DNA of 64,000 bases, taken from the NCBI RefSeq assembly GCF_007827365.1, contig NZ_VISI01000001.1:188501-252500 (forward strand), given 5' to 3'. This document shows, in pieces, positions 15,648 through 23,763 of the stretch (the first letter of the stretch is position 1; each line of letters starts with the position of its first letter). This DNA is from Olleya sp. Hel_I_94. GTDB lineage: Bacteria > Bacteroidota > Bacteroidia > Flavobacteriales > Flavobacteriaceae. Made by a program: the position numbers and the translations under genes. The notes beneath the pieces are model-generated. The model had not been told where the DNA came from, ran no database searches, and saw only the letters and a list, made by a program, of their open reading frames with translations.

Positions 15648-17129
15648 ATGTTAGACCAATCCTTTTCAAGTAGTAATTTTAATAAAATATTTTTAAAAGA
15701 AAACAGAAAAGGTAATTTTGATAAATCTCACTTTACTCAAGAATATTTAGATAAACATCAAGCATTTAAAAGTACAATAGGCGAAAAATTAAGTCTAAAG
15801 AAAACTAAAACACTTACTAAAGAGGAATTAGATGAATTTGCTGAAAGATTAGAGAATATTAATACTGAAAAAGAAGAAATTAGATTATCAATCTTTGAAA
15901 ATTATTCTAATGTAATTAACAACCAAATTACTCCTTTTCAATTCAAAATACTATATAATTCAACAAAAGAAGTTTATACTGTTGAAAACGATGCTGCTTC
16001 ATACTATGCAGTAAAACAACTCCAACGAAATATTTACAAGACTTTTAAAGTTATACAAGCGGATAGAAATAGAATTATAAAACAAATTTTTAATATTGCT
16101 TCCGATGGGTTTCCTAAAATTATTATAAAAACTGATATAAAATCTTTTTACGAATCTATTCCTCAAGATAAACTTTTTGAGAAAATAGAGAATAATACTT
16201 TGCTTTCTCCATTTTCTCAAAAATTGATAAAAAGGCTTTTTTATGAATTTGAAGATAAAAAAGATAAAACTAAAATACCTCCCAAAAAAGGTGTGCCAAG
16301 AGGAATTGGTATTAGCGCATATTTATCTGAATTATATATGCGAGATATAGATAATGAGATTAAAGCATTAGAAGATGTAATTTATTACGCACGCTATGTT
16401 GATGATATAATTGTAATTATTTGCCCTAAAACAGAATCAACAAAAAGAGACTACTTATACGAAATAAAAAATATAATTTGCGTTAAAAACAATCTTACTC
16501 TTAAAGATGGTAGTGATGGAGAAGCTTCAAAAACAGAAATAATCGATTTACCCAAAAAAGGTAACTATAATAAATCATTTAACTACTTACGCTATTGTTT
16601 TAATTTAAAAAGAACTGAAACAACAGATAATAAATCAAACTTTCAATTACTTCTTGAAATTTCAGATAATAAAATTGAAAGGTATAACGAGAGATTAAAA
16701 AAATCAGTCACAAACTATAATCAAAATTCAAAATATAACGAAAAAGAAGCCAGAAATATTTTAATCGCGAGATTAAAATTCCTTACTGGAAACTTCCATC
16801 TTAACAATAATAAAAGAAATGTAAAGTCAGGCGTTTATTACTCTAATCAAATGCTAAAACTAAATAAGGTTACATATAATAGTTTAAAAGTATTAGACAG
16901 AAAACTATCTACAGCATTACGTGATTTAAATCCACCTCCTAAAATTGGAATTGATAAAATAAAATTGAAACTTTTCTTAATGCAGAAATATAGTTTCCAA
17001 AAAGGATTTAATAATAAAGAAAAAAACTTTTATTCTTTTAAACTAAACCCAAGAGAAACAAGTTTTTATTTTAAAAAATTCAAAAGAGCAACAAACAAGT
17101 TTGAAGTAATTAAATCTATTTGGAAGTAA
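15648..17129 (+). CDS. drt3a: Reverse transcriptase, first of a two-RT defence operon (Drt3a/UG3-like)
   Basis: A 493-residue reverse transcriptase. Motif A is TDIKSFYESI (about residues 162-171), motif B is GVPRGIGISAYLSELYM, and motif C is ARYVDDIIVI with YVDD at about 250-253. A motif D-like segment (ETEIIDLPKKGNYNKSFNYL-type, here KTEIIDLPKKGN) follows. There is no maturase, HNH or integrase domain, so it is not a group II intron protein. The first ~110 residues are charged and helical. Its stop overlaps the start of a second, longer RT by one base, which is the gene order I know for type 3 defence-associated RT systems (UG3 then UG8). The base composition looks more AT-rich than its neighbours, consistent with transfer. 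The assignment to DRT3 is inferred; the RT call is secure. Confidence 0.8.
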   Translation: MLDQSFSSSNFNKIFLKENRKGNFDKSHFTQEYLDKHQAFKSTIGEKLSLKKTKTLTKEELDEFAERLENINTEKEEIRLSIFENYSNVINNQITPFQFKILYNSTKEVYTVENDAASYYAVKQLQRNIYKTFKVIQADRNRIIKQIFNIASDGFPKIIIKTDIKSFYESIPQDKLFEKIENNTLLSPFSQKLIKRLFYEFEDKKDKTKIPPKKGVPRGIGISAYLSELYMRDIDNEIKALEDVIYYARYVDDIIVIICPKTESTKRDYLYEIKNIICVKNNLTLKDGSDGEASKTEIIDLPKKGNYNKSFNYLRYCFNLKRTETTDNKSNFQLLLEISDNKIERYNERLKKSVTNYNQNSKYNEKEARNILIARLKFLTGNFHLNNNKRNVKSGVYYSNQMLKLNKVTYNSLKVLDRKLSTALRDLNPPPKIGIDKIKLKLFLMQKYSFQKGFNNKEKNFYSFKLNPRETSFYFKKFKRATNKFEVIKSIWK

Positions 17130-19288
17130 TGAGCAAAAAGAAAAAACATATAAAATACACCAAAGAGAGAGCTATTATTTCTGACGTACTACCATATGAG
17201 GTTCCTATTACATTTTCAAACAGATATTTGTATCGGTTCCTAGTCAATAATGAATTAGAATTTAAAAATAGTACAATTAAGTTTAAAACAAATTTTAAGG
17301 ATGATTACTTTGATGCTTTTAAAATAATTTTAAAAATATTATTTTCTACAAATATTTCAAATCCGAATACTAGAAAAATTCCATTTACTTATAGAATTAG
17401 TCATAAAGAAAAAGACTTTAGAGAACTTGCATTAGTTCACCCAATTAATCAATTAGAATTGATAGAGTTTTACGAACATTATAAAGAATCCATTATTTAC
17501 TCTTGTTCTTTAAGTAATTATAGTATACGAAAACCTGACAACGTAGCTAAGTTTACTTTCTTTAATGACAAACTTCATCAAACAAATAAAGGTGAAATTT
17601 CTGATTTTTTAGAACTAAGTGGGAAAGAATATGAAAACTTAAAAACTTTTTTTTCTTATAGCAAATACACTAACATCTATCAATTCTTCGAACATTATAG
17701 GTATCAAAGAGCAGAAAAGAAATTCAATCATTTATTTAAATTTGATATTTCTAAATGCTTTGACAGTATTTATACTCATTCAATTTCCTGGGCTGTATTA
17801 GGTTTAGATGTTGTAAAAGAAAACGTAAATAGTTCTAAAAACACCTTTACTGGAAAATTTGATAAATTTATACAATATTCGAATTACGGAGAAACCAATG
17901 GTATCTTGATAGGTCCAGAATTTTCTAGAATATTTGCCGAAATTATTTTACAAAAAATAGATATAACAATAGAGAAAAAATTAAATGAAAATAATTATTT
18001 ACTTAAAGTAGACTATGAAATGTATCGTTATGTTGATGATTATTTCCTGTTCTGTGATGATAGTGTTTTAAAAGACGAAATATTAAAACTACTTAAACAC
18101 GAATTAAAAAAATATAAATTATCAATTAATAATTCTAAAACAGAAGAATATAACAAACCAATTATAACTGAAATAACAATTGCTAAAAATAAAATTATTG
18201 ATTTATTTTCTGAAAATCCTAAATTTAAAATAACGGAAATAGAAGAAAAGGAAGTAGACAAGAAAGATGAAGATGATGAAGTTTCTTTACTAAATCATAA
18301 ATTTGAATTATCATTCAATCCCAATAAATTAGCAACACGTTACAAAATAATCATAAAAGAATCTCAAGTTGATTATAAAGATGTTTTAAATTATAGCTTA
18401 GCTCTTCTTTCGAGTAAAATTGAAAAAAACTTAATTTCTTTTGAAAAAATATATTTTAAATATCTTGAAGATAATGACGAAAAGGAGTTCTCTAAATCTG
18501 ATTTGTTAAAACTTAGAAAAACGGAAAGTTTGTTTACTTCTCATATCGAAGGTATTATAGATTTTATTTTCTTCATTTATTCAGTATCACCAAGAGTAAA
18601 CTCAACAATTAAAGTGAGTCTTATTCTTTCAAAAATAATTCTACTTTTTAAAGAAAAAAATAAAACAACTAAACAGTATAAAATTAGTCAAAACAATAGA
18701 GAACGTGTATTCAAAAAAATACTTGATGAGTCAAGTTTTATATTAAAGAAAAATTCTTTAAACGAATATGCACAAGTAGAATCACTTTATCTACTTACAC
18801 TATTAAGGGATCTAGGAAAAGAATATAGATTACCTGAAGAAATATTGATAAAATTCTTAAACGCTTCTGAAGTAAACAATTCAGAAAAAATTACAATTAA
18901 AAACAATACGTTAAATTATTTTTCAATTGTTGTATTATTCTATTACATAGGATATTCTCAAAAATATAAAAAGGTAAAAGAAGCTTTAATCACTTATACT
19001 TTCAAATATATAAGAGAATACCCAAATGAAAAAAGAGGCAAATCTTCAGAAATGGCACATTTAATACTTGACTTATTAGCTTGTCCATATTTAGAATTTA
19101 GAATAAAAACAAAACTCTTAATTTATTATCGTGATGATAAAAAAATTTCACAAATAAAAAAGACAATTTCTGACTCTAAAAAATTACTTAAATTTCATAA
19201 AAATCATAAATATTGGTTTACTAAATGGGAAAGGTTTAACTTAGCGAAAGAATTAGAAAATAAAAAGAGTCAAGAAGTTTACTCTTAA
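17129..19288 (+). CDS. drt3b: Reverse transcriptase, second of the two-RT defence operon (Drt3b/UG8-like)
   Basis: A 719-residue protein with a complete RT core: motif A FKFDISKCFDSIY (Asp about 206), motif B GETNGILIGPEFSRIFAEI, and motif C YRYVDDYFLFC with YVDD at about 301-304. The ~400 residues after the core are helical and charged, much longer than a normal thumb, and contain no domain I recognise. I start at ATG 17129, which overlaps the upstream stop (TAATG). A TTG nine bases earlier is also in frame but is a poor choice. In DRT3 systems this second enzyme works with the first and with an ncRNA. Both catalytic sites look intact. A candidate ncRNA follows at once. Confidence 0.8.
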   Translation: MSKKKKHIKYTKERAIISDVLPYEVPITFSNRYLYRFLVNNELEFKNSTIKFKTNFKDDYFDAFKIILKILFSTNISNPNTRKIPFTYRISHKEKDFRELALVHPINQLELIEFYEHYKESIIYSCSLSNYSIRKPDNVAKFTFFNDKLHQTNKGEISDFLELSGKEYENLKTFFSYSKYTNIYQFFEHYRYQRAEKKFNHLFKFDISKCFDSIYTHSISWAVLGLDVVKENVNSSKNTFTGKFDKFIQYSNYGETNGILIGPEFSRIFAEIILQKIDITIEKKLNENNYLLKVDYEMYRYVDDYFLFCDDSVLKDEILKLLKHELKKYKLSINNSKTEEYNKPIITEITIAKNKIIDLFSENPKFKITEIEEKEVDKKDEDDEVSLLNHKFELSFNPNKLATRYKIIIKESQVDYKDVLNYSLALLSSKIEKNLISFEKIYFKYLEDNDEKEFSKSDLLKLRKTESLFTSHIEGIIDFIFFIYSVSPRVNSTIKVSLILSKIILLFKEKNKTTKQYKISQNNRERVFKKILDESSFILKKNSLNEYAQVESLYLLTLLRDLGKEYRLPEEILIKFLNASEVNNSEKITIKNNTLNYFSIVVLFYYIGYSQKYKKVKEALITYTFKYIREYPNEKRGKSSEMAHLILDLLACPYLEFRIKTKLLIYYRDDKKISQIKKTISDSKKLLKFHKNHKYWFTKWERFNLAKELENKKSQEVYS

Positions 19289-19425
19289 CAATAATGCCAA
19301 TGCCAATCTCCAGGTTATATCAAGCATTTATGTTAGATATAATTATTTTCACACACTTGCAGAGGCAATACTCGGTAATAGAGGACAAAAACAAAAAGGT
19401 AGCTGGAGATTTTGCTACCTTTTTA
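19289..19425 (+). ncRNA. Candidate DRT3-associated non-coding RNA
   Basis: The ~137 bases after drt3b are not convincingly coding and look like a structured RNA. There is a 7-bp stem TTATATC/GATATAA (19315-19321 with 19336-19342), then an unpaired CACACAC (19350-19356), a small hairpin TTGC-AGAG-GCAA (19357-19368), and a final terminator stem AAAAAGGTAGC/GCTACCTTTTT (19393-19403 with 19414-19424). The terminator loop TGGAGATT can pair with AATCTCCA (19305-19312), giving a possible pseudoknot. DRT3 systems are known to carry an ncRNA, and as I recall an AC-repeat in it templates GT-repeat DNA, so the CACACAC tract fits. The 5' end is uncertain; a stem at 19265-19286 inside the drt3b end could belong to it. 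Confidence 0.55.
19393..19425 (+). terminator. Terminator stem at the end of the RT operon / ncRNA
   Basis: This is a perfect 11-bp stem (19393-19403 with 19414-19424) with a 10-base loop whose 3' arm ends in a T run. Confidence 0.8.
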
Positions 19426-19456
19426 ACATTTAGAACATCTGAACAAAACACCTACT

Positions 19457-19590
19457 GCCAACACCGTATAAAATTAATTGCTGGTTTTAGCTTTTTTACG
19501 AAAGTTCTCGCAGACTTTAAATCTGTGTTTTATTTATTAACTTTAGTGCATAAAACACGCAACTAATCTTATACAACAACGTTGTATGCA
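19457..19590 (+). repeat. R1, structured attC-like element
   Basis: It begins GCCAACACCGTATA and ends TATAC...ACGTTGTATGC. CAAC (19459-19462) can pair with GTTG (19581-19584) and GTATA (19466-19470) with TATAC (19570-19574). Internal features shared with R2-R7 are AATTAATTGCT, a central imperfect hairpin, and CACGCAACTAA near the end. It follows the DRT3 ncRNA. Confidence 0.6.
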
Positions 19591-19605
19591 ATTTGAAAAA
19601 ACATT

Positions 19606-20160
19606 GTGATAGAGAATTTAAACGACTTACATAACTTACTCTTTAAGGAATTAAATTTAACTTTTCACGAATTGGAAAACTCTAATTTGATTTCTGAATT
19701 AAATCCAGATTTATTGGATTACGCAATGAATTTTGGTTCATCAATTCCTAAAAACAATCATCAAGACCACTTAGAAATTCAACAAAACAGAACTAACTCT
19801 GAATTGACTAATTTTATTTCTGAAAACTCTGGAAATTGGAATATTGCTGTGCACAAAAAAACGAACGAATTGTATACCAATGAACATTGGCTTTACACAG
19901 AAAGTAATTTATCTGATTATAGAAAATTGAATTTTGGAATAGAAGAATGTCTAATAAGTTTTAGTTTACAAGAATTATACTTTGCTTTTTGTGAAAACGA
20001 GATTGAAGTCAAATCAGAATTAAACTTAATACCTATTTGGACTGACAAAAGATATAGCAGTAAAGAAAGAACTCATAGTTTTCTTTATGACTCGGAATTT
20101 AAAGCTTTGAAGTTCATTCATAGTGAAAACAACTTCGAAAAAATTGCCTTTATTGAATAG
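19606..20160 (+). CDS. Hypothetical cassette protein, 184 residues
   Basis: I do not recognise this protein. It is acidic and soluble, with no signal peptide or membrane segment. The middle is rich in aromatic residues (NWNIAVHKKTNELYTNEHWLY, FSLQELYFAFCENE). The start is GTG at 19606, 16 bases after R1; an in-frame stop lies just upstream, so the protein cannot extend further. R2 begins 20 bases after its stop. The compact single-domain look and the position in a promoterless array fit a mobile cassette gene. A relation to SUKH-like immunity proteins is conceivable, but I see no motif that proves it. Confidence 0.6.
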   Translation: MIENLNDLHNLLFKELNLTFHELENSNLISELNPDLLDYAMNFGSSIPKNNHQDHLEIQQNRTNSELTNFISENSGNWNIAVHKKTNELYTNEHWLYTESNLSDYRKLNFGIEECLISFSLQELYFAFCENEIEVKSELNLIPIWTDKRYSSKERTHSFLYDSEFKALKFIHSENNFEKIAFIE

Positions 20161-20180
20161 TATTTATGAATAAAAACTGC

Positions 20181-20315
20181 ATACAACACCGCATATAATT
20201 TATTGCTAGTTCTAACCTACTCACAAAAATCCTCTCGGATTTTCTATTCGGTTTTTATTTATTAAATTAGATTCTCAAACACATAAAAGACCATAATACA
20301 ATCACGTTGTGATGC
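20181..20315 (+). repeat. R2, structured attC-like element
   Basis: CAAC (20184-20187) pairs with GTTG (20306-20309). A perfect central hairpin, AAAATCC (20226-20232) and GGATTTT (20237-20243), has loop TCTC. It shares TTTATTGCTAGTTCTA and TATTCGGTTTTTATTT with R3. Confidence 0.65.
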
Positions 20316-20329
20316 TTTTAAAAAATATT

Positions 20330-21025
20330 ATGAATACACGATTATTACTTTTCATTTTTTCAATGATGTTTATATCATGTGCTGGAGTTAAAAAAAATAT
20401 CGTTGCACCTGAAACGTATACAAAACTACTACCAGAATTAAATAAAATTAAAACCTCTGAAATTGGAAGCTTTGTTGTTTATAAAGAAAATGGGTATCAA
20501 AATGATGCTATTGAAATAGTAAAAACATTTAGTATTAAACCAGATGGCGTTTTAAAAGTAATTGAAAAAGGTCAAATATTTATCCATAAATATAATACCA
20601 ATGATTATGATTTTTATGGAAGTGCTTCTAATTCAGAATTTGGCGTTGCGATTCCTATAAATGGGGAAAACCCATTGATTTACTTTAAAAGCATTATTGA
20701 TGGCATTTACTCAACCGGAACTAATTATAATGAACTAACATTAATAAAACCAAAAGAACAAATAGACTACATTCACATTAAAGTAAGAACAAAGCATAAA
20801 GATTATTTTAAAAAAGAATTCATTTATAATGGTCGTGTTGGTAATGCACTTAAATTTATTTATCGCGAATATATAAATGATTATGCTAGACCTGCTTTTA
20901 CGCAAGAAGTGCAGTATGATTTATCAGAGAATAAAATTATTGGTTTTCGTGGCATGCGCATTGAAATTATTAAAGCCACAAACACAACAATTGAATACAA
21001 AGTTTTAAATTATTTTGAAAAATAA
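20330..21025 (+). CDS. Hypothetical lipoprotein in a cassette
   Basis: A 231-residue protein with a clear lipoprotein signal (MNTRLLLFIFSMMFISC, Cys17), so it is envelope-anchored. The frame is open back to a GTG at 20309 inside R2, but the signal peptide defines ATG 20330 as the start. The mature part is beta-rich (NEFGVAIPINGENPLIYFKS-like, DYARPAFTQEVQYDLSENKIIGFRGMRI), and I recognise no family. It sits between R2 and R3 with no visible promoter. Confidence 0.65.
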   Translation: MNTRLLLFIFSMMFISCAGVKKNIVAPETYTKLLPELNKIKTSEIGSFVVYKENGYQNDAIEIVKTFSIKPDGVLKVIEKGQIFIHKYNTNDYDFYGSASNSEFGVAIPINGENPLIYFKSIIDGIYSTGTNYNELTLIKPKEQIDYIHIKVRTKHKDYFKKEFIYNGRVGNALKFIYREYINDYARPAFTQEVQYDLSENKIIGFRGMRIEIIKATNTTIEYKVLNYFEK

Positions 21026-21035
21026 AAACGTCGAG

Positions 21036-21163
21036 CAACAACCTGTATAATTTATTGTTAGCTCATAACCTACTTCCATAAATCCTCGCGGATTTTCTAT
21101 TCGGTTTTTATTTGCTAAATTAGTCGCTTAACCACGCAACTAACTCATACACAAACACGTGAG
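21036..21163 (+). repeat. R3, structured attC-like element
   Basis: The element begins CAACAACCTGTATAATT and has GTAT (21045-21048) facing ATAC (21147-21150). Its central hairpin AAATCC-TCGC-GGATTT (21080-21095) is perfect. CACGCAACTAACTCATACAC closes it. The terminal GTTG seen in R1 and R2 is replaced by GTGA. Confidence 0.65.
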
Positions 21164-21190
21164 CCTTCATTATGACCAACAACTAAATCA

Positions 21191-21892
21191 ATGATAAAAT
21201 TCTTTAGAAAAATCAGGCAAAAAATGCTGACGGAAAATAAATTTAGCAAATATTTGATTTATGCTATTGGAGAAATTATTCTTGTCACTATTGGAGTCCT
21301 TTTAGCTATTCAAGCTAACAACTATAATGAAAAACAAAAGGATAAAAAAAATATCAATAATATATATGCAAGAATTAATACAGATATTGAAAACAATATA
21401 AATATTGCAAATAAACTAATTGCTGAATATAATGATATGGAGTATCTCTATCATAAAGTTCTAAATGATTCTATAAATTCAAATGATATAGGTCAAGGAT
21501 TAGAAAATCTTGCTACTGGATTTATTTTATATGAATTTGATAAAACAGGAATTGATCAATTAAAAAAATTACACTTACGAGATAGAAATTCGGTAGATAT
21601 AATTCGGATTTACGATAGAGCTACCATACAAATTAAAGCCTCAACGGAAATTATTGAATCCAGCGTTAGTAGAAACTTATTATTCTGGAGTGATAATTAT
21701 CCTTGGTTTCCTGATTACGTAAAATTTAATATAAATAATCAAGCTAAAGATTATTTTGTAAATAGTCAAGATTATAAAAACAAAGTCTCATATTTTTATT
21801 TATGTGTTTATCAAAGCTATATCCCAACATTAGAAAATTTTATTTCTGAATTAAAAGCTTGGCAAAATAACATCGAAAATAACGAAGGCTAA
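21191..21892 (+). CDS. DUF6090 family membrane protein
   Basis: A 233-residue protein whose N terminus (MIKFFRKIRQKMLTENKFSK, then YLIYAIGEIILVTIGVLLAI and QANNYNE) is the hallmark of the flavobacterial DUF6090 family: a basic amphipathic segment, one transmembrane helix and a helical soluble domain. The function is unknown. The remainder is helical (IYARINTDIENNINIANKLIAEYNDM). Its stop codon lies inside the first bases of R4, a feature often seen in integron cassettes, where the recombination site covers the gene end. The AACCAACAA leader before it is nearly repeated before 22037. Confidence 0.8.
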   Translation: MIKFFRKIRQKMLTENKFSKYLIYAIGEIILVTIGVLLAIQANNYNEKQKDKKNINNIYARINTDIENNINIANKLIAEYNDMEYLYHKVLNDSINSNDIGQGLENLATGFILYEFDKTGIDQLKKLHLRDRNSVDIIRIYDRATIQIKASTEIIESSVSRNLLFWSDNYPWFPDYVKFNINNQAKDYFVNSQDYKNKVSYFYLCVYQSYIPTLENFISELKAWQNNIENNEG

Positions 21893-22013
21893 CACTGTAT
21901 ATATTTTAATGCTAGTACTAGACTACTTACTTAAACCCTCTTGGGTTTTCTATCTTTGATTTATTTACTAAATTAGTAGCCAATCCACGCAACTAACCAT
22001 AAACTATTACAGT
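21887..22013 (+). repeat. R4, structured attC-like element
   Basis: ACTGTA (21894-21899) pairs with TACAGT (22008-22013). The central hairpin AAACCC-TCTT-GGGTTT (21933-21948) is perfect. Compared with R2 and R3 (AAATCC/GGATTT), both arms change together. It overlaps the stop of the DUF6090 gene. Confidence 0.65.
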
Positions 22014-22036
22014 AACCAACAATAAAATCAAAACTC

Positions 22037-22699
22037 ATGAAATACATATCTAATCGTAAAACAAAATTTGGATTCCAAAATATAATGGTCATTCTAACCA
22101 TTTTTACTATGCTACTATGCTTTTCTTGTAAAGAAGAATCTAACACGTTACAAACCACAGAAAGTGATTTAATGACAAAAATTAATGCGGTTCAGGAACA
22201 AGTGATGGCTCAAGGTAATATGTCAGAAGCAGAAGAACAGGCTTTACTAGGATTATGCAGTATAATCTCTCAAGAGGATGGTATGGCAGTCTATACGTCT
22301 GACGATAGTATCATTTTAAAAGATGTAGATAGCGCTCCAGTATTTAATGGTTGTGAAGGGCTTTCAAAAGAAGAAACAAGAGCATGTTTTGACGATAAAA
22401 TAGCAACATTTATTAAACGTGAGTTTAACATGAAGGTCTCTAAAGATTTAAATCTTTCTGAACCTAAACAAGTCGATGTGTTTTTTATAATCGACAACTC
22501 TGGAAACCTGACCGGAATGAAAGTGAGAAATTGTGAAGTAACCATTCAAGCAGAAATCTTAAGAGTACTTAGAAAAATGCCTATAATGAAACCTGCTGTT
22601 CATAACGGAAAAAGTGTTTCTGTATTATGTTCCATAGTAGTAACATATGGTAATGAAATCAAAGTGGACGTGGTTTACATTCCTGAAAGACCAGAATAA
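22037..22699 (+). CDS. TonB C-terminal-domain-like lipoprotein
   Basis: A 220-residue protein. An N-terminal hydrophobic segment ends in FTMLLCFSCKEE, which could be a lipobox or a membrane anchor. The C-terminal ~115 residues resemble the TonB C-terminal domain common in Bacteroidota (DSAPVFNGCEGLSKEETRACF, then FIKREFN, VDVFFIIDNSGNLTGMKVRN and ILRVLRKMPIMKPAVHNGKSV). It lacks a proline-rich spacer and nearby ExbBD genes, so a true energy-transducing role is uncertain. It is the first gene after cassette array 1 and is probably part of the stable chromosome. Confidence 0.7.
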   Translation: MKYISNRKTKFGFQNIMVILTIFTMLLCFSCKEESNTLQTTESDLMTKINAVQEQVMAQGNMSEAEEQALLGLCSIISQEDGMAVYTSDDSIILKDVDSAPVFNGCEGLSKEETRACFDDKIATFIKREFNMKVSKDLNLSEPKQVDVFFIIDNSGNLTGMKVRNCEVTIQAEILRVLRKMPIMKPAVHNGKSVSVLCSIVVTYGNEIKVDVVYIPERPE

Positions 22700-22813
22700 T
22701 CTTTCATTATTATTCTAAAAAAAACAATTGTAGCTGTAGTTAAAGACCATGGCTTGTCGCTAACTAAAGTTTAAAATTAAAACCAAAAAAAACAATCAAC
22801 TACCCAAACCAAA

Positions 22814-23383
22814 ATGAAAATAAAAAACACCTTTACCCTAGTGCTACTTGTATTAACTGCAATGGTTACTCAAGCACAAATAACCAAAGACAAATCGTTA
22901 AATGTGCAACTAGGTTATGGTATTTCTGTACCTTATAACAGTATTACAGACGTTGCAGACAAAGGTGTTTTTGCACAAACCGAATTAGTACTTAAAGTAA
23001 AATCTTGGTTAGAGTTAAGACCTTACGCTGGTTTAATTATTACAAACTCTAATGGTAAAGATTTAAACAACAATCCTACCTTTGAGGTTTCCGAAACTAA
23101 AGCGTTTTTGCTTGGTGGTAAAGCCAGATTACGTGCGCCAATTCCGTGGGTTGCACCTTATCTTGAGCTAGGTATCGGAACATCCATAGGATCTTTTAAA
23201 ACCTTAACTGCTTTTGACGCTGTGGACAAAGGTGGTATTATTTATCATATTCCGTTAGCGTTTGGTTTAGAACTAGGAAAAAACAACAATGTAGATTTAG
23301 GCTTTACATATTTTTTTCAACCTTCGGTTAAACAATTTGCTGGTGCAATTGCTGTTGGTGTGACCTTTCCACTTAATAATTAA
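22814..23383 (+). CDS. Small outer-membrane beta-barrel protein
   Basis: A 189-residue protein with a signal peptide (MKIKNTFTLVLLVLTAMVTQAQ) and alternating hydrophobic strands through to the end (SLNVQLGYGISVPY, LELRPYAGLIITN, APYLELGIGTSIGSF, NVDLGFTYFFQ, GAIAVGVTFPLNN). The length and strand pattern fit an eight-stranded OmpA/OmpW-like barrel. No ligand or partner can be named. A small membrane protein gene follows 37 bases later. Confidence 0.65.
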   Translation: MKIKNTFTLVLLVLTAMVTQAQITKDKSLNVQLGYGISVPYNSITDVADKGVFAQTELVLKVKSWLELRPYAGLIITNSNGKDLNNNPTFEVSETKAFLLGGKARLRAPIPWVAPYLELGIGTSIGSFKTLTAFDAVDKGGIIYHIPLAFGLELGKNNNVDLGFTYFFQPSVKQFAGAIAVGVTFPLNN

Positions 23384-23420
23384 AAGTACAACACTCCTCA
23401 ATAATAAAAAGTAAACCAAA

Positions 23421-23618
23421 ATGAAACTCACCACTCCAAAATTAGTACTACACATAGTGCTTGTTTTAACAATCCTAATTGATTTAATCATAAATGGATT
23501 CCCTAAAAACGATAACGCTTACAAATCCATTGGATTAGTAGTTATACTTGTTGTTTTAAGTTACTTAATTTTTAAAAACATTCAATCTAGAGTCAAAAAA
23601 AAGACGCTAAAATCTTAG
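23421..23618 (+). CDS. 65-residue membrane protein
   Basis: Two hydrophobic helices (LVLHIVLVLTILIDLIINGF and SIGLVVILVVLSYLIFKNI) are separated by a short polar loop, followed by a basic tail (RVKKKTLKS). I do not recognise a family. It lies 37 bases after the barrel gene on the same strand, so co-transcription is likely. An antisense open frame across the same DNA is considered a shadow. Confidence 0.55.
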   Translation: MKLTTPKLVLHIVLVLTILIDLIINGFPKNDNAYKSIGLVVILVVLSYLIFKNIQSRVKKKTLKS

Positions 23619-23763
23619 GATAGCATTGGGTTTTATAACAATCCGCAATTACAAACACCCAAAATTCACCTTTAAAACATTTACAATTCCCTTAACATTT
23701 AAGCGCTTTAGGTGTTATAAAAAATAACTAACTTGTAACCAACAAACTTTACAACCAGTTATT

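Larger units (their letters stand above)
19430..22013 (+). mobile_element. Cassette-like array 1 (three small genes separated by R elements)
   Basis: From the end of the RT operon to 22013, the DNA alternates R1, gene, R2, gene, R3, gene, R4, all on one strand. Each gene starts shortly after one R element, and the next R follows its stop within about 25 bases or overlaps it. No promoters are evident between units. This is the layout of integron gene cassettes, but no integrase is present in the window. Confidence 0.45.

Noticed and set aside
15648..19288. Group II intron or LTR-type element
   Set aside because: There is no maturase, HNH, integrase or RNase H motif and no intron boundary motifs were seen.
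19294..19566. 90-codon open frame after the second RT
   Set aside because: It covers the terminator stem and R1, has no domain, and its sequence is better explained as a structured RNA and a repeat element.
19457..22013. Insertion-sequence remnants as explanation of the R elements
   Set aside because: There is no transposase fragment, no target duplications and no constant terminal inverted repeat; arm sequence varies while pairing is kept.
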